NCBI RefSeq assembly: GCF_008360935.1
Contig: NZ_SRXO01000015.1
Coordinates: forward strand, 58,812-122,811
Direction: 5' to 3'
Length of the DNA stretch: 64,000 nt
Source of the DNA: Siccirubricoccus phaeus
Lineage (GTDB): Bacteria > Pseudomonadota > Alphaproteobacteria > Acetobacterales > Acetobacteraceae
This document shows, piece by piece, positions 25,903 through 35,753 of the stretch. The notes under the pieces were generated by a model. It saw only the letters and a list, made by a program, of their open reading frames with translations. It made no database searches and was not told the DNA's origin. Positions within the stretch are counted from its first letter, which is position 1, and each line of letters begins with the position of its first letter. A program made the position numbers and the translations under genes.

Positions 25903-26514
25903 TCACCCCTTGGCCAGCACCAGCGGCGGTGCCGGCCCCACCCCCAGCGCCAGGGAAAGGGCGTAGCCCTCCGCCGCCGCCAGGACCGCCAGCAGGGGCA
26001 CCACCATGCGCCGCGGCCCCTCCGCCATGGCGGCGTCCAGATCGTCATCCGCCAGCAGGCGCAGCAGCGCGGCGGGCCAGGCCACGCTGCGCCCCTCCGG
26101 CAGGATGGTGAAGCCCGCCGCCGCATCGCCGGCAACATGCACGGTCCCGCCGCGCGGCAGCGCCTCCGCCCCCAGCAGCGCGGCATTCAGCACCAGCGGC
26201 ACCAGCTCCGCCGGCACCGGGCCAGCGACGGAAAGCCCTGCCAACGCGAATTGCACCCGGGGGAAGGCGGGGGCGCCCAGCAGCAACTCGCCGATCGCCG
26301 GCGCGTCCAGCGTCCCGCTGCCCATGCCCCAGGCGGCGCCGTAGAGCCGCAGCCGCAGCCGCAGCGCGGTGGCGGATTCACGTGACAGAGCCAGCAGCTC
26401 GGCGTCACCCTGGCTGAGCATGTCGAGAGTGCCGGACAGGCTGCCGACCACGCCGCCGAGATCATGACAGAGCCGGGCAGCGACCAGCCGGGAAAGTCGG
26501 GAAGCGGCACTCAT
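25903..26514 (-). CDS. ChpT-like histidine phosphotransferase
   Basis: A 203-residue protein matching alphaproteobacterial ChpT, which relays phosphate from the hybrid kinase CckA to CtrA and CpdR in cell-cycle control. Seen: the dimerisation/phosphoacceptor helix RLVAARLCHDLGGVVGSLSGTLDML with His17 followed by Asp, as in ChpT's CHDL motif, and a degenerate ATPase-like C-terminal domain lacking ATP-binding boxes (AAEGYALSLALGVG). It is divergent from the DUF3553 gene. The assignment rests on the short His-helix and overall shape. Confidence 0.8.
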   Translation of the reverse strand: MSAASRLSRLVAARLCHDLGGVVGSLSGTLDMLSQGDAELLALSRESATALRLRLRLYGAAWGMGSGTLDAPAIGELLLGAPAFPRVQFALAGLSVAGPVPAELVPLVLNAALLGAEALPRGGTVHVAGDAAAGFTILPEGRSVAWPAALLRLLADDDLDAAMAEGPRRMVVPLLAVLAAAEGYALSLALGVGPAPPLVLAKG

Positions 26515-26600
26515 TCCTTTTCCATCCTGCGGGGAGCGGGTCGTCTCGTGTTGATCACATTCCGGTTAGTCAATTCCTTCCCCCGCATGAGGGCCGGAAC

Positions 26601-26780
26601 GTGACCGGGCTCATCGAGCCCGGCATGTGGGTCCGGCACCCGGATCGCCCGGATTGGGGGATCGGTCAGGTCCAGTCCGTGATCGGCGACCGCGTGACGG
26701 TGAATTTCGAGCACGCGGGCAAGCTGTTGATCAATGCGAAACAGGTCACGCTGGACATAATCGGACCTGAAGACCCCTGA
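26601..26780 (+). CDS. DUF3553 domain protein
   Basis: A 59-residue protein too short for most gene finders. From GTG 26601 it reads VTGLIEPGMWVRHPDRPDWG, then IGQVQSVIGDRVTVNFEHAG, then KLLINAKQVTLDIIGPEDP. The PGM.VRHP..PDWG.GQVQS pattern followed by VTVNFEHAGK is the DUF3553 signature, a small SH3-like beta domain also found at the end of some UvrD helicases. No ATG lies in frame nearby; an ATG at 26587 is in another frame and stops after five codons. It is divergent from the ChpT-like gene and 99 bases before moaA. Function unknown; a nucleic-acid or protein docking role is plausible. Confidence 0.85.
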   Translation: MTGLIEPGMWVRHPDRPDWGIGQVQSVIGDRVTVNFEHAGKLLINAKQVTLDIIGPEDP

Positions 26781-26879
26781 AATTTCGCCGCTTCCGCCGG
26801 CCCGGAGCGACCGGCCCGGCGGCGAAACCCGCCGGACGGGCCGCCCCGGGGGTTGCGGCCCCGGGGGGAGACGGACCAA

Positions 26880-27929
26880 ATGCAGGGCGTGAATGAGCTC
26901 TCGAACCCTGGACATGCGAACCCTGGGCATGGCGCCATGATTGATCCGTTCGGCCGGCGGATCTCGTATCTGCGTGTCTCCGTTACCGATCGCTGCGACC
27001 TGCGCTGCGTCTACTGCATGGCGGAGGACATGACCTTCCTGCCGAAGCGGGAGGTGCTGACGCTGGAGGAGATGGACCGGCTCTGCGGCGCCTTCATCTC
27101 CCTCGGCGTGGAGCGCATCCGCCTGACCGGCGGGGAGCCGCTGGTGCGCAAGGGGGTGATGACGCTGTTCCAGAGCCTCGGCGCGCGCCTGGGAGGGGGC
27201 GGGCTGAAGGAGCTGACGGTCACCACCAACGGCACCCAGCTCGGCCATATGGCGGAGGGGCTGTACGCCGCGGGCGTCCGCCGCATCAACGTCTCGCTCG
27301 ACAGCCTGGACCCGGCGGTCTTCAAGGCGGTGACGCGGTGGGGGGAGCTGGAGAAGACGCTGGACGGCATCTTCGCCGCCAAGGCCGCCGGCCTCGCGGT
27401 GAAGATCAACGCCGTGGCGCTGAAGGGCGTGAATGAGGGCGAATACGACCGGATGCTCGCCTGGTGCGGCGAGCACGGCTTCGACCTGACGCTGATCGAG
27501 ACCATGCCGATGGGCGAGATCACCGGCGAGCGGGTGGACCAGTACCTGCCGCTCTCCCTGGTGCGGGCGCAGTTGCGGCAGCGCTGGACGCTGGAGGAGA
27601 CCGACTACCGCACCGGCGGGCCGGCCCGCTATTTCACGGTGAAGGAGACCGGCGGGCGGCTCGGCTTCATCACCCCGATGACGCATAATTTCTGCGAATC
27701 CTGCAACCGGGTGCGGCTGACCTGTACCGGCACTCTGTACATGTGCCTGGGGCAGGAGGATGCGGCGGATCTGCGCCGGCCGCTGCGCGACCCGGCGGTG
27801 GACGAGGCGGGGCTGCGCGCGGCCATCGAGGCGGCGATCGCCCGCAAGCCGAAGGGACACGATTTCGTCATCGACCGCCGGCACAAGACCCCGGCGGTGG
27901 GGCGGCATATGAGCGTGACCGGGGGCTGA
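26880..27929 (+). CDS. moaA: GTP 3',8-cyclase MoaA
   Basis: Radical-SAM enzyme for the first step of molybdenum-cofactor synthesis. N-terminal cluster Cys39, Cys43, Cys46 in [29 protein letters not shown]-terminal cluster [18 protein letters not shown] (CxxCx13C) that binds GTP; and a C-terminal GG pair that MoaA needs. I chose ATG 26880 because GGGGGAG is at 26864-26870; an internal ATG at 26937 would give a length nearer the family norm. No other moa gene is nearby. A molybdenum hydroxylase that would need the cofactor lies at 48.8-51.1 kb. Confidence 0.95.
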   Translation: MQGVNELSNPGHANPGHGAMIDPFGRRISYLRVSVTDRCDLRCVYCMAEDMTFLPKREVLTLEEMDRLCGAFISLGVERIRLTGGEPLVRKGVMTLFQSLGARLGGGGLKELTVTTNGTQLGHMAEGLYAAGVRRINVSLDSLDPAVFKAVTRWGELEKTLDGIFAAKAAGLAVKINAVALKGVNEGEYDRMLAWCGEHGFDLTLIETMPMGEITGERVDQYLPLSLVRAQLRQRWTLEETDYRTGGPARYFTVKETGGRLGFITPMTHNFCESCNRVRLTCTGTLYMCLGQEDAADLRRPLRDPAVDEAGLRAAIEAAIARKPKGHDFVIDRRHKTPAVGRHMSVTGG

Positions 27930-28256
27930 CCCCGGATTGGGTCCCCGCCGGAGGGCGGGGGCTTCGCCCGCCGGCAGCGGTGCGGCCCCTGGCTGGCGGG
28001 GGCTTCCGCCCTCGTCGTTCTGCCCTCGCCGGCAGGGCCGTGCTGCCGACCCCGCCCGGGGCGAAGGCATCCCGCCGGCCTCCTGCGACGTCGCCGGCGC
28101 GGAAACTGCCGCCCCCCTCCCCGCTCCGGGGTGCAGGCGCGCCCTCTCCTCCGCCGCGTATGCTTCCGCGCTTTGCCCCCCTGCCCCGGCTCAAGCTATT
28201 CTCCCGCCACGGCGGGCGGCTGCGCCCGGCGACGCTGGCAGCCAGGGGAATGGGCG
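27930..28256 (+). other. Gene-free gap after moaA
   Basis: 327 bases of C/G-rich sequence with short stems (GCCGGAGGGCGGGGGC, GGCGGGGGCTTCCGCC) but no coding frame with a plausible start, no T-tract terminator and no known repeat family. A short AGGGGA before 28257 is the Shine-Dalgarno of the next gene. Confidence 0.5.
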
Positions 28257-28643
28257 ATGGAGTTGCTGCAGGACATGGCGACCCGCCTCGCCGTGCCGGG
28301 CATGCCGGAATGGACCGGGCTGCTGGCCCTTCTGCTGCTGCTGCTGATGGGCCTCGCCTTCCTGCTGATGCCCTTCAGCGTCTTCGGGGTGAAGGGCCGG
28401 CTGGAGCAGATCGAGGCGCAGCTCGACGAGATCCAGGCCGAATTGCGCGGCCTTTCCCTGCGGCTTTCGGACGCGCCGCGGCGCGCCATGGCGGATGACT
28501 GGGTGGAGATGCCGGGCCATGGGCTGCGGGTGCCGGAGGACAGCCTGCCCCGCACCGCCCCGCCCGTGCCGCCCCCCGCCGCCTGGCCGGAAGGCGGCCG
28601 CGCCAGCCGCGCCGAGCCGCGCCTCGACTGGCCCCGCCGCTGA
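28257..28643 (+). CDS. Small membrane protein with coiled coil
   Basis: A 128-residue protein of unknown function. One membrane helix at about 20-43 (WTGLLALLLLLLMGLAFLLM) is followed by a short amphipathic coiled coil (GRLEQIEAQLDEIQAELRGL, 47-66), then a Pro/Arg-rich tail ending RLDWPRR. This layout is common for bacterial inner-membrane proteins of unknown role in Acetobacteraceae. ATG 28257 with AGGGGA upstream. Codon use matches the genome. Confidence 0.7.
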   Translation: MELLQDMATRLAVPGMPEWTGLLALLLLLLMGLAFLLMPFSVFGVKGRLEQIEAQLDEIQAELRGLSLRLSDAPRRAMADDWVEMPGHGLRVPEDSLPRTAPPVPPPAAWPEGGRASRAEPRLDWPRR

Positions 28644-28837
28644 GCCACGCGGCCCGGACTCGAGGTCTTCAAACGCCCCTCGGCCTGCGGCGGACCCCGG
28701 CGACGATGGGGGGTGGCCGATGGCGCCCCCCGGCGGGGTGGGTCCGGCAGGGGGCAAATCCCTCCCCGCGGGCGTGCCCTTGCCCTGCGGCCCACGCCAC
28801 GGCTTGATGCGCCGGACCGGCACAGGGATTCCGAGCG

Positions 28838-29683
28838 ATGCGCGTCAGCGTCATCCAGATGAACCAGGGCAGCGACAAGGCGAGGAACCTGGCGGAGGCC
28901 GAGCGGCTCATCACCGCCGCCGTCGAGGCCGACCGCCCCGGCCTCGTCACCCTGCCCGAGACCTGGACCAATCTCGGCGGCGGCCGCGAGGCGCGCATGG
29001 CGGCGGCGGAGGTGCTGCCCCCCGAGGGCAGCGGTGAGCCCGGCGGCCCGGCCTATGAGCTGCTGCGCGCCCTCGCCCGCCGCCACGGGATCTTCGTCCA
29101 TGGCGGCAGCATGGTGGAGGCGGGCGACGGGAAGCTGTTCAACACCACCGTGGTCTTCGACCCCGCCGGCACCGAGATCGCCCGCTACCGCAAGATCCAC
29201 CTCTTCGACATCACCGGCCCGGACGGCACCGGCTACCGCGAGAGCGCGCTCTACGGCGCCGGCGACCGGCTGGTGACCTTCGAGGCGGGCGGCATCACCT
29301 TCGGCTGCACCATCTGCTACGACATGCGCTTCGCCGAGGAATACGTCGCGCTGCGCCGGGCGGGGGCGGAAGCGATCTTCGTCCCCTCCAATTTCACCCT
29401 CGCCACCGGCAAGGACCATTGGGAGGTGCTGCTGCGCGCCCGGGCCATCGAGAGCCAGTGCTGGATCCTCGCCGCCGCCTCCTGGGGCCAGTATGAGGAG
29501 CGCGGCCAGATGCGCTCGGTCTACGGCCATTCCCTGGTGGCGGATCCCTGGGGGCATGTGGTGGCCAAGGTCTCGGACGGGGTGGGCTGGGCGACGGCGC
29601 GCATCGACGGGGCGGTGACGGCGCGGGTGCGGCGGGACATGCCGGTGCTGGCCCACCGCGACGCGCGGCCGATTTCGCTGTGA
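28838..29683 (+). CDS. Carbon-nitrogen hydrolase (Nit1/Nit2 type)
   Basis: A 281-residue nitrilase-superfamily amidase. Catalytic triad: Glu41 (TLPETWTN), Lys119 (YRKIHLFD) and Cys160 (CTICYDMRF). The pattern and length match branch-10 Nit proteins, which hydrolyse deaminated glutathione or act as omega-amidases. Cytoplasmic. The end overlaps the nadK GTG start by 4 bp (GTGA), so translation is probably coupled. In alphaproteobacteria this gene is more often beside grxC and a DUF1178 gene; the nadK link here is unusual. Confidence 0.92.
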   Translation: MRVSVIQMNQGSDKARNLAEAERLITAAVEADRPGLVTLPETWTNLGGGREARMAAAEVLPPEGSGEPGGPAYELLRALARRHGIFVHGGSMVEAGDGKLFNTTVVFDPAGTEIARYRKIHLFDITGPDGTGYRESALYGAGDRLVTFEAGGITFGCTICYDMRFAEEYVALRRAGAEAIFVPSNFTLATGKDHWEVLLRARAIESQCWILAAASWGQYEERGQMRSVYGHSLVADPWGHVVAKVSDGVGWATARIDGAVTARVRRDMPVLAHRDARPISL

Positions 29684-30498
29684 GCGAGCCGGTATCGAGC
29701 TTCCCGCTGCCCGTCACCCAGACGCCGGAGGATTTCGCCGGGCGCATCGCCTTCCTGGCCTCCGCCACGGAAGCCGCCTGCGCCGCCCGCGCCCGGCTGG
29801 TGGCCCGCTACGGCGACACGCCGCTGGAGCAGGCGGCGGCGATCGTGGCGCTCGGCGGCGATGGCTGCATGCTGGAGACGCAGCACCGGCTGCTGGGCCG
29901 CAACATCCCGGTCTATGGGATGAATTGCGGCAGCGTCGGCTTCCTGATGAACGACTACCGGGAGGAGGCACTGCCCGAACGCCTGGCGGATGCCCAGGCC
30001 GCCATGCTGCACCCCTTGCGCATGCGCGCCATCACCGCCGGCGGCGCGGTGCGGGAAGCGCTGGCGATCAACGAGGTCTCGCTGCTGCGGGAGACGCGGC
30101 AGGCGGCCAAGATCCGCATCCTGATCGACGGCAAGGAGAGGCTTTCGGAGCTGATCTGCGACGGGGTGCTGGTCTCCACCCCGGCGGGCAGCACGGCCTA
30201 CAACCTCTCGGCGCATGGGCCGATCGTGCCGCTGGGGGCGAACCTGCTGCCGCTGACGCCGATTTCCGCCTTCCGCCCGCGGCGCTGGCGCGGCGCGCTG
30301 CTGCCCGCCGATGCCGAGGTCGCCTTCGAGATCCTGGAGGGCGAGAAGCGCCCGGTCGCCGCCGTGGCGGATTATACCGAGGTGCGGGAGGTCCGCCGGG
30401 TGGAGGTGCGGGAGGATCGCGGCGTGGCGCTGACCCTGCTGTTCGACCCGGACCACGGGCTGTCCGAGCGGATCATCGCGGAGCAGTTCACGGTGTGA
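29680..30498 (+). CDS. nadK: NAD kinase
   Basis: Phosphorylates NAD to NADP. The 272-residue protein has GGDGCML (GGDG at 59-62), NE at 131-132, and the glycine-rich [16 protein letters not shown] at 166-181, all active-site motifs. GTG start at 29680 overlaps the nitrilase stop, and its own stop overlaps the MFS GTG start, so the three genes form a tight operon. [12 protein letters not shown] (81-92) matches the alphaproteobacterial form, which usually has about 255-265 residues. Confidence 0.95.
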   Translation: MSEPVSSFPLPVTQTPEDFAGRIAFLASATEAACAARARLVARYGDTPLEQAAAIVALGGDGCMLETQHRLLGRNIPVYGMNCGSVGFLMNDYREEALPERLADAQAAMLHPLRMRAITAGGAVREALAINEVSLLRETRQAAKIRILIDGKERLSELICDGVLVSTPAGSTAYNLSAHGPIVPLGANLLPLTPISAFRPRRWRGALLPADAEVAFEILEGEKRPVAAVADYTEVREVRRVEVREDRGVALTLLFDPDHGLSERIIAEQFTV

Positions 30499-31754
30499 GC
30501 CAGCCCGCTGCCAGGGCGGAAGCGGCGGCGCCGAGGAATACGCCGCCGGAGGCGACGCCCGGGGCGACGGCGGCGGCGCCGGATGCGGAGCCGCTGCCCG
30601 CCGCCGACACCCGCCTGCTCTGGGGCATCGCGCTCGGCCAGACCATCGGCTGGGGCACGCTGTACTACGCTTTCCCCCTGTTCGGCGCGCCGCTGGAGGC
30701 GGAGCTCGGCTGGAGCCGGGCGGCGTTCAATGCCGGGCTGACGCTGGCCCTGCTGGTCTCCGGCCTGGCCGCCATTCCGGTGGGGCGGATGGTGGACCGC
30801 TCCGGCGGGCGGCGCATGCTGGCCTGGGGCGCGGGCGCCGGGGCGGTGCTGCTGCTGGGCTGGGCCGCCACCTCCTCCCTGCCCGTCTTCTGGGGCATCT
30901 GGCTGCTGATGGGGCTGGCGCATGCCGCCTCGCTCTGGGCCCCGGCCATGGCGGTGGTGGTGGCGATGGCGCGGGATCCGGCGCGGACCATCACCGGCAT
31001 CACCTTCGTCACCGGCTTCACCGCCACCATCTTCACGCCCCTGACCGCGCTGCTGATCGAGGGCTTGGGCTGGCGCGGCGCGCTGCTGGCGCTGGCGGCG
31101 CTGCAGGCCGTGGTGGTGCCGCTGACGCTCTGGCTGCTGCCGGCCGAGGGCGGGCGGACCAGCACGGCGCCGCGCCCGGGCTTCAGCCTGTGGCGGGCGG
31201 TGCGGCGGCCGGCCTTCCTGCAGATCGCCGCCTGCCTGGGGGCGCTGAGCTTCATCAGCATCGGGCTGACGGCGCATCTCATCCCGCTGCTGCGGGAACG
31301 CGGGCTGGCGGAGCCGATGGTGATCCTCATCGTCTCCCTGCAGGGGCCCTTCACCGTGGCGGCGCGGGCGCTGCTCTTCGCGCTGGGGCCGCTTGTGACG
31401 ATGCGGGATGTCGGCCGGCTGGCGACGCTGCTGACGCCCTGCGCCATGCTGGTGCTGGCGGTGGCGCCGCCGGCGCTGCTGCCCTTCCTGCTCTATGCGC
31501 TGCTCTGGGCCATGGCGGATGGGCTGATGACCATCGTCCGGGCGGCGGGGGTGGCGGAGATATTGGGGCGGGAAGCCTATGGGACCATCACCGGGGCGCT
31601 GACCATGGTCTCGCTGCTGCCGCGGACCCTGGCGCCGCTGGCGATCGCGCTGCTGTGGGAGGGGTTCGGGGGGTATGGGCCGGTGCCCTGGCTGCTGGCG
31701 GGGCTGGGCTGCGTGGCGGCGGCGGCGTTCTTCCGGGCGGCGAAGCCGGGGTGA
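30495..31754 (+). CDS. MFS transporter
   Basis: A 419-residue inner-membrane transporter with about twelve helices. N-terminal tail is Ala/Pro-rich (to about 35), then [20 protein letters not shown] starts TM1. The family loop between TM2 and TM3 is [16 protein letters not shown]. It resembles the OFA-like/monocarboxylate MFS group (WSRAAFNAG in TM2). Substrate unknown. The GTG at 30495 overlaps the nadK stop by 4 bp, the same GTGA overlap used upstream. Confidence 0.88.
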   Translation: MSQPAARAEAAAPRNTPPEATPGATAAAPDAEPLPAADTRLLWGIALGQTIGWGTLYYAFPLFGAPLEAELGWSRAAFNAGLTLALLVSGLAAIPVGRMVDRSGGRRMLAWGAGAGAVLLLGWAATSSLPVFWGIWLLMGLAHAASLWAPAMAVVVAMARDPARTITGITFVTGFTATIFTPLTALLIEGLGWRGALLALAALQAVVVPLTLWLLPAEGGRTSTAPRPGFSLWRAVRRPAFLQIAACLGALSFISIGLTAHLIPLLRERGLAEPMVILIVSLQGPFTVAARALLFALGPLVTMRDVGRLATLLTPCAMLVLAVAPPALLPFLLYALLWAMADGLMTIVRAAGVAEILGREAYGTITGALTMVSLLPRTLAPLAIALLWEGFGGYGPVPWLLAGLGCVAAAAFFRAAKPG

Positions 31755-31765
31755 GGCAGTAGAAT

Positions 31766-31812
31766 GGGGGCTTTGCCCGTTGGCGGCACTGCCGCCAACG
31801 GGCAAAGCCCCC
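31766..31812. repeat. 47-bp perfect palindrome (family C) between convergent genes
   Basis: A 23-bp arm (31766-31788) and its exact complement (31790-31812) around one C. It includes GGGGGCTTTGCCC and GTTGGCGGCA. It lies 11 bases after the MFS stop and 44 bases from the dppF stop. It has no T-tract. Family C copies also lie near 208, 25674, 42212, 42440 and 42500. Confidence 0.9.
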
Positions 31813-31856
31813 GATCTTCGTGGCGTTCTCTGAGTTCGGCGTCAGGGGCCCATCCC

Positions 31857-32894
31857 TCACGCCAGATCGTTCAGATGACACGCACTCCGCCGCCCGGGCG
31901 CGATCGCCTTCAGCGCCGGCCGTTCCAGCTTGCAGCGCTCCATCGCATGCGGGCAGCGCGGGTGGAAATGGCAGCCGCTGGGCGGATTCAGCGGCGAGGG
32001 GATTTCCCCCTGCACCCCGGCGAAGCTGCGCTTGCGCGCGTCGATCCGCGGCACCTCCGCCAGCAGCGCCTGGGTGTAGGGGTGGTTGGGCGAGCGGAAG
32101 ACCTCCTCCGCCGGCGCCTCCTCCACCACGCGCCCGAGATACATGATGACGACGCGGTCGGAGAGATGCTCCACCACGCCAAGGTCATGGCTGATGAACA
32201 GGTAGGTGAGGTCCAGCTCCTTCCGGAGCTTCATGAAGAGGTTCAGGATCTGCGCCTGGATGGAGACGTCGAGTGCCGCCACCGCCTCGTCGCAGACCAG
32301 GAAATCCGGCTGCACCGCCAGCGCCCGGGCGATGCCGATGCGCTGCCGCTGGCCGCCGCTGAATTGGTGCGGGTAGCGCTTCTTCAGCGCGGGATCGAGG
32401 CCGGCGCGACGGAGCTGCTCATCGACATAGGCGGCGAGTTCCGAACGCCGCGCCAGCCCGTGCACCAGCGGCGCCTCGCCGACGATCTCCTCCACCTTCA
32501 GCCGCGGGTTGAGCGAGGCGTAAGGGTCCTGGAAGATCATCTGGGTGGCGAGCTTCACCCGCCGCGCCTCCGGCCCGTCCAGGCTCCGCAGGTCGCGGCC
32601 ATGGGAGAGGATGACGCCGTCGCTCGGCGGGAGGATGCCGGCGATCATCCGGCCGAGCGTCGATTTGCCGCAGCCGCTCTCGCCCACCAGCCCGACCACC
32701 TCGCCGCGGCGGATGGCGAGGTCGACGCCGTCCACCGCATGCACCACCTCCTCCCGCACCTTCACGCCGAGGCGGCGGGCGAGCTTCGCGGCGAAATCCA
32801 GCGTCTTCGCGAAGCGGCGGGAGACGCCGCGGGCCTCGACGATCGGCGGCGCCTCGGTGGTCCGCATGGCCGGGGCCTCCAGGGTCTCGCTCAT
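31857..32894 (-). CDS. dppF: Dipeptide/oligopeptide ABC transporter ATP-binding protein (DppF/OppF type)
   Basis: A 345-residue ATPase. Walker A GLVGESGCGKST, signature FSGGQRQRIGIARAL, Walker B FLVCDEAVAALD, switch His in ISHDLGVVEHL. The C-terminal oligopeptide/dipeptide extension PLNPPSGCHFHPRCPHAMERC has the cysteines seen in this family, which can bind an Fe-S cluster in DppD/DppF. In Walker B the usual DEPVSALD reads DEAVAALD. Its ATG overlaps the DppD stop by 4 bp. Last gene of the operon. Confidence 0.93.
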   Translation of the reverse strand: MSETLEAPAMRTTEAPPIVEARGVSRRFAKTLDFAAKLARRLGVKVREEVVHAVDGVDLAIRRGEVVGLVGESGCGKSTLGRMIAGILPPSDGVILSHGRDLRSLDGPEARRVKLATQMIFQDPYASLNPRLKVEEIVGEAPLVHGLARRSELAAYVDEQLRRAGLDPALKKRYPHQFSGGQRQRIGIARALAVQPDFLVCDEAVAALDVSIQAQILNLFMKLRKELDLTYLFISHDLGVVEHLSDRVVIMYLGRVVEEAPAEEVFRSPNHPYTQALLAEVPRIDARKRSFAGVQGEIPSPLNPPSGCHFHPRCPHAMERCKLERPALKAIAPGRRSACHLNDLA

Positions 32895-33874
32895 GCCGCG
32901 GCGACCTCCGCCAGATGGGGGTGGATGCAGCGCGCATGCCGCCCTGGCAGGTATTCCGCGAAGGGCGGCGGCTCGGCGCAGCGCGCCTCGGCGCGCGGGC
33001 AGCGGGCGCGGAAGGCGCAGCCCGGCGGCAGGTTGAGCAGGCTGGGGGTCATGCCGGGGATCTGGCTGAGCGGCGCGCCGCGATGGTTGCGGCTGGGCAC
33101 GCTGCCGATCAGGCCGCGGGTGTAGGGGTGCAGCGGCGCGTCCAGCACTTCGCTCACCGGGCCGCTTTCCGCGACCTTCCCCGCATACATGACCGCGATG
33201 TCGTCGGCGAGGCCGGCGACGACCGAGAGGTCATGGGTGATCCAGATCAGCGCCGTGCCGTATTGCGTGCAGAGCTTCTGCGCCTCGGCGAGGATCTGGC
33301 CCTGGATGGTGACGTCGAGCGCGGTGGTGGGTTCGTCGGCGATGATGAGGTCCGGCTTGTGCAGCAGGGCGATGGCGATGGCGACGCGCTGGCGCATGCC
33401 GCCGGAGAATTGGTGCGGATAGGCGGCAAGGCGTTCCTCCGGCGAGGGGATGCCGACCTGGCCCAGCGCATCCCGCGCCCGCTGCCTGGCTTCGGCGCGG
33501 CTGACCCTGGCGTGGGCCAGGACCGTCTCGATCATCTGGGTGTCGATGCGCAGGACCGGGTTCAGCGTCATCATCGGGTCCTGGAAGATCATCGCGATGC
33601 GGTTGCCGCGCAGGTCGCGCATCTGCGCCTCGCTCAGCGTGGCGAGGTCGGTGCCCTTGAACAGGATCTGCCCGCCGGTGATCCGCCCCGGCGGATCGAC
33701 CAGGCCGAGGATGGAGAAGCCGGTGACCGTCTTGCCCGAGCCGCTTTCTCCCACCAGGCCGAGCACCTTGCCGCGCTCCACGGTGAAGGAGACGTCGTCC
33801 ACCGCCTTCACCACGCCGGCGCGGGTGAAGAAGTGGGTCCGCAAATTGCGGACCTCGAGAGTGGGGGGCGTCAC
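32891..33874 (-). CDS. dppD: Dipeptide/oligopeptide ABC transporter ATP-binding protein (DppD type)
   Basis: A 327-residue ATPase. Walker [15 protein letters not shown], signature [15 protein letters not shown], Walker [13 protein letters not shown], switch [11 protein letters not shown], and C-terminal [21 protein letters not shown]. It pairs with DppF as a heterodimer under the DppBC permease. Starts overlap DppC by 4 bp. All motifs are intact. Confidence 0.94.
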   Translation of the reverse strand: MTPPTLEVRNLRTHFFTRAGVVKAVDDVSFTVERGKVLGLVGESGSGKTVTGFSILGLVDPPGRITGGQILFKGTDLATLSEAQMRDLRGNRIAMIFQDPMMTLNPVLRIDTQMIETVLAHARVSRAEARQRARDALGQVGIPSPEERLAAYPHQFSGGMRQRVAIAIALLHKPDLIIADEPTTALDVTIQGQILAEAQKLCTQYGTALIWITHDLSVVAGLADDIAVMYAGKVAESGPVSEVLDAPLHPYTRGLIGSVPSRNHRGAPLSQIPGMTPSLLNLPPGCAFRARCPRAEARCAEPPPFAEYLPGRHARCIHPHLAEVAAA

Positions 33875-34782
33875 CGCTTCAGCCTCGGGTTCAGCACGTC
33901 GCGCAATTGGTCGCCGACCAGGTTGATGGAGACGATGGTCACCAGCAGGGCGATGCCCGGGTAGAAGCTGATCCAGTATTTCCCGCTCAGCATGTACTCA
34001 TAGCCATTGGCGATCAGCAGGCCGAGGGAGGGCTCGGTGATCGGCACGCCGAGGCCGAGGAAGGAGAGCGTGGCTTCCAGCGCGATGGCGCGCGCCACCT
34101 GCATGGTGGCGACGACGATCAGCGGCGGCAGGCAATTCGGCAGCAGATGGCGGAAGATGATGCGCCGCGTCGGCAGCGCCAGGCATTGCGCCGCCTCGAT
34201 GTACTCGCGCCGCCGTTCCACCAGCGCGGAGCCGCGCACGGTGCGGGCGTAATAGGCCCACTCCACCACCACCAGCGCGATGACGACGTTCAGAATCCCC
34301 TTGCCGAGGAAGGCGAGGATCATCAGCGCGGCGAGAATGGCGGGGAAGGAGAGCTGCAGATCGACCAGCCGCATGATGAGGCTGTCCGTGCGCCCGCCGG
34401 CATAGGCGGCGATCATCCCCAGCGAGGCACCGACCAGGCAGGCGATGATGGCCGAGCCGGCACCGACGAGGAGGGAGATGCGCAGCCCGTACATGATGCC
34501 GGAGAGCATGTCCCGCCCCTGGTCATCCGTGCCGAGCCAGTAGGTGAAGCCGGCGCCGCCCACGCTGCCCGGCTCCAGCCGCCCATCCATGATGTCGAGC
34601 TGGGCGAGGTCATAAGGGTTCTGCGGCGCGATCCAGGGGGCGAGGATCGCCACCAGCGCGATGATGGTGAAGAGCAGCAGCCCGAACAGCGCCAGCTTGC
34701 TCTCGGCGAATTCGGCGACGAAGCGGCGGAAGGGCGTCTCGACCCGCGGCGGGGCGATACTGCCGGCGGCGGTGCTGCTCAT
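33871..34782 (-). CDS. dppC: Dipeptide ABC transporter permease (DppC type)
   Basis: A 303-residue inner-membrane permease with six helices and an N-terminal OppC domain (FAESKLALFGLLLFTIIALV). The coupling-helix EAA loop reads EYIEAAQCLALPTRRIIFRHLLPNC. A periplasmic loop carries HWLGTDD-like WLGTDDQGRDMLS, typical for DppC. ATG 34782 overlaps the DppB stop (ATGA). Confidence 0.93.
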   Translation of the reverse strand: MSSTAAGSIAPPRVETPFRRFVAEFAESKLALFGLLLFTIIALVAILAPWIAPQNPYDLAQLDIMDGRLEPGSVGGAGFTYWLGTDDQGRDMLSGIMYGLRISLLVGAGSAIIACLVGASLGMIAAYAGGRTDSLIMRLVDLQLSFPAILAALMILAFLGKGILNVVIALVVVEWAYYARTVRGSALVERRREYIEAAQCLALPTRRIIFRHLLPNCLPPLIVVATMQVARAIALEATLSFLGLGVPITEPSLGLLIANGYEYMLSGKYWISFYPGIALLVTIVSINLVGDQLRDVLNPRLKR

Positions 34783-35753
34783 GCCTTGCCCTCCAGCCGG
34801 ACGCGCGGATCGAGCACGGAATAGGTGATGTCCACCACCAGGTTGATGGTGATGAAGAGCAGCACGATGATCATCAGATAGGCCACCATCACCGGGCGGT
34901 CGAGCACGTTGATGCTGTCGATGATCAGCTTGCCCATGCCCGGCCAGGCGAAGACGCTCTCCGTGACGACCGAGAAGGCGATGGTGCCGCCGAATTCCAG
35001 CCCCACCACCGTCACCACCGGGATCAGGATGTTCTTGAAGACATGGACGAAGGTGACGCGGGCGGGGGAAAGCCCCTTGGCCCGGGCGAATTTCACATAG
35101 TCCATCAGCATCGTCTCCCGCACCCCCGCGCGGGTCAGGCGGATGACGAGGCTGATTTTGAAGAGCGCGAGGTTCAGCGCCGGCATGGCCATATGCGCGA
35201 GGCCGTCCCGCGTCAGGAAGGACCAGCGCATGCCGAGCACCTCCACCGTTTCGCCGCGCCCGGTGCTGGGCAGCCAGCCGAGCTGCACGGCGAAGACCAT
35301 GATGAGCATCAGCCCGACCCAGAAGGTGGGGAGCGAGAAGCCGAGGATGCTGCCCGCCATGATCCCCTGGGAGAGCGCGGATTTCGGCCGGAGCCCGGCA
35401 TAGAGGCCGAGCGGCAGGCCGATGAGCAGCGCCACGATGGTGGCGCCGAAGGCCAGTTCCAGCGTCGCCGGCATGCGCTGCAGAATCAGCCTGAGCGCCG
35501 GCTCGTTGAACACGAAGGACCGCCCGAGATCGCCCTGCAGCGCCCGCCCCAGGAAGACCAGATATTGCTGCCACAGCGGCAGATCGAGGCCGAGCGCCTT
35601 CACCGCCCGCTCCCGCTCGATCTGGTCGGCCTCGGGGCTGATCAGGATCTCCACCGGATCGCCGATGGCATAGACGCCGAGGAAGACCAGCAGCGACATG
35701 GCCAGCACGACGCCCACCGCCTGGAGCAGGCGGCGCAGGAGGAAGACCGTCAT
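34779..35753 (-). CDS. dppB: Dipeptide ABC transporter permease (DppB type)
   Basis: A 324-residue inner-membrane permease with six helices. The N-terminal MTVFLLRRLLQAVGVVLAMSLLVF and the EAA loop DYVKFARAKGLSPARVTFVHVFKN are typical of DppB/GsiC. DLGRSFVFN matches the conserved GDLG.S segment after the first helix. Start overlaps the binding-protein stop by 4 bp. Confidence 0.93.
   Translation of the reverse strand: MTVFLLRRLLQAVGVVLAMSLLVFLGVYAIGDPVEILISPEADQIERERAVKALGLDLPLWQQYLVFLGRALQGDLGRSFVFNEPALRLILQRMPATLELAFGATIVALLIGLPLGLYAGLRPKSALSQGIMAGSILGFSLPTFWVGLMLIMVFAVQLGWLPSTGRGETVEVLGMRWSFLTRDGLAHMAMPALNLALFKISLVIRLTRAGVRETMLMDYVKFARAKGLSPARVTFVHVFKNILIPVVTVVGLEFGGTIAFSVVTESVFAWPGMGKLIIDSINVLDRPVMVAYLMIIVLLFITINLVVDITYSVLDPRVRLEGKA

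Noticed and set aside
26781..26879. Molybdenum-cofactor riboswitch before moaA
   Set aside because: The leader is about 100 bases with only a short GC stem; the long conserved Moco RNA structure is not visible.
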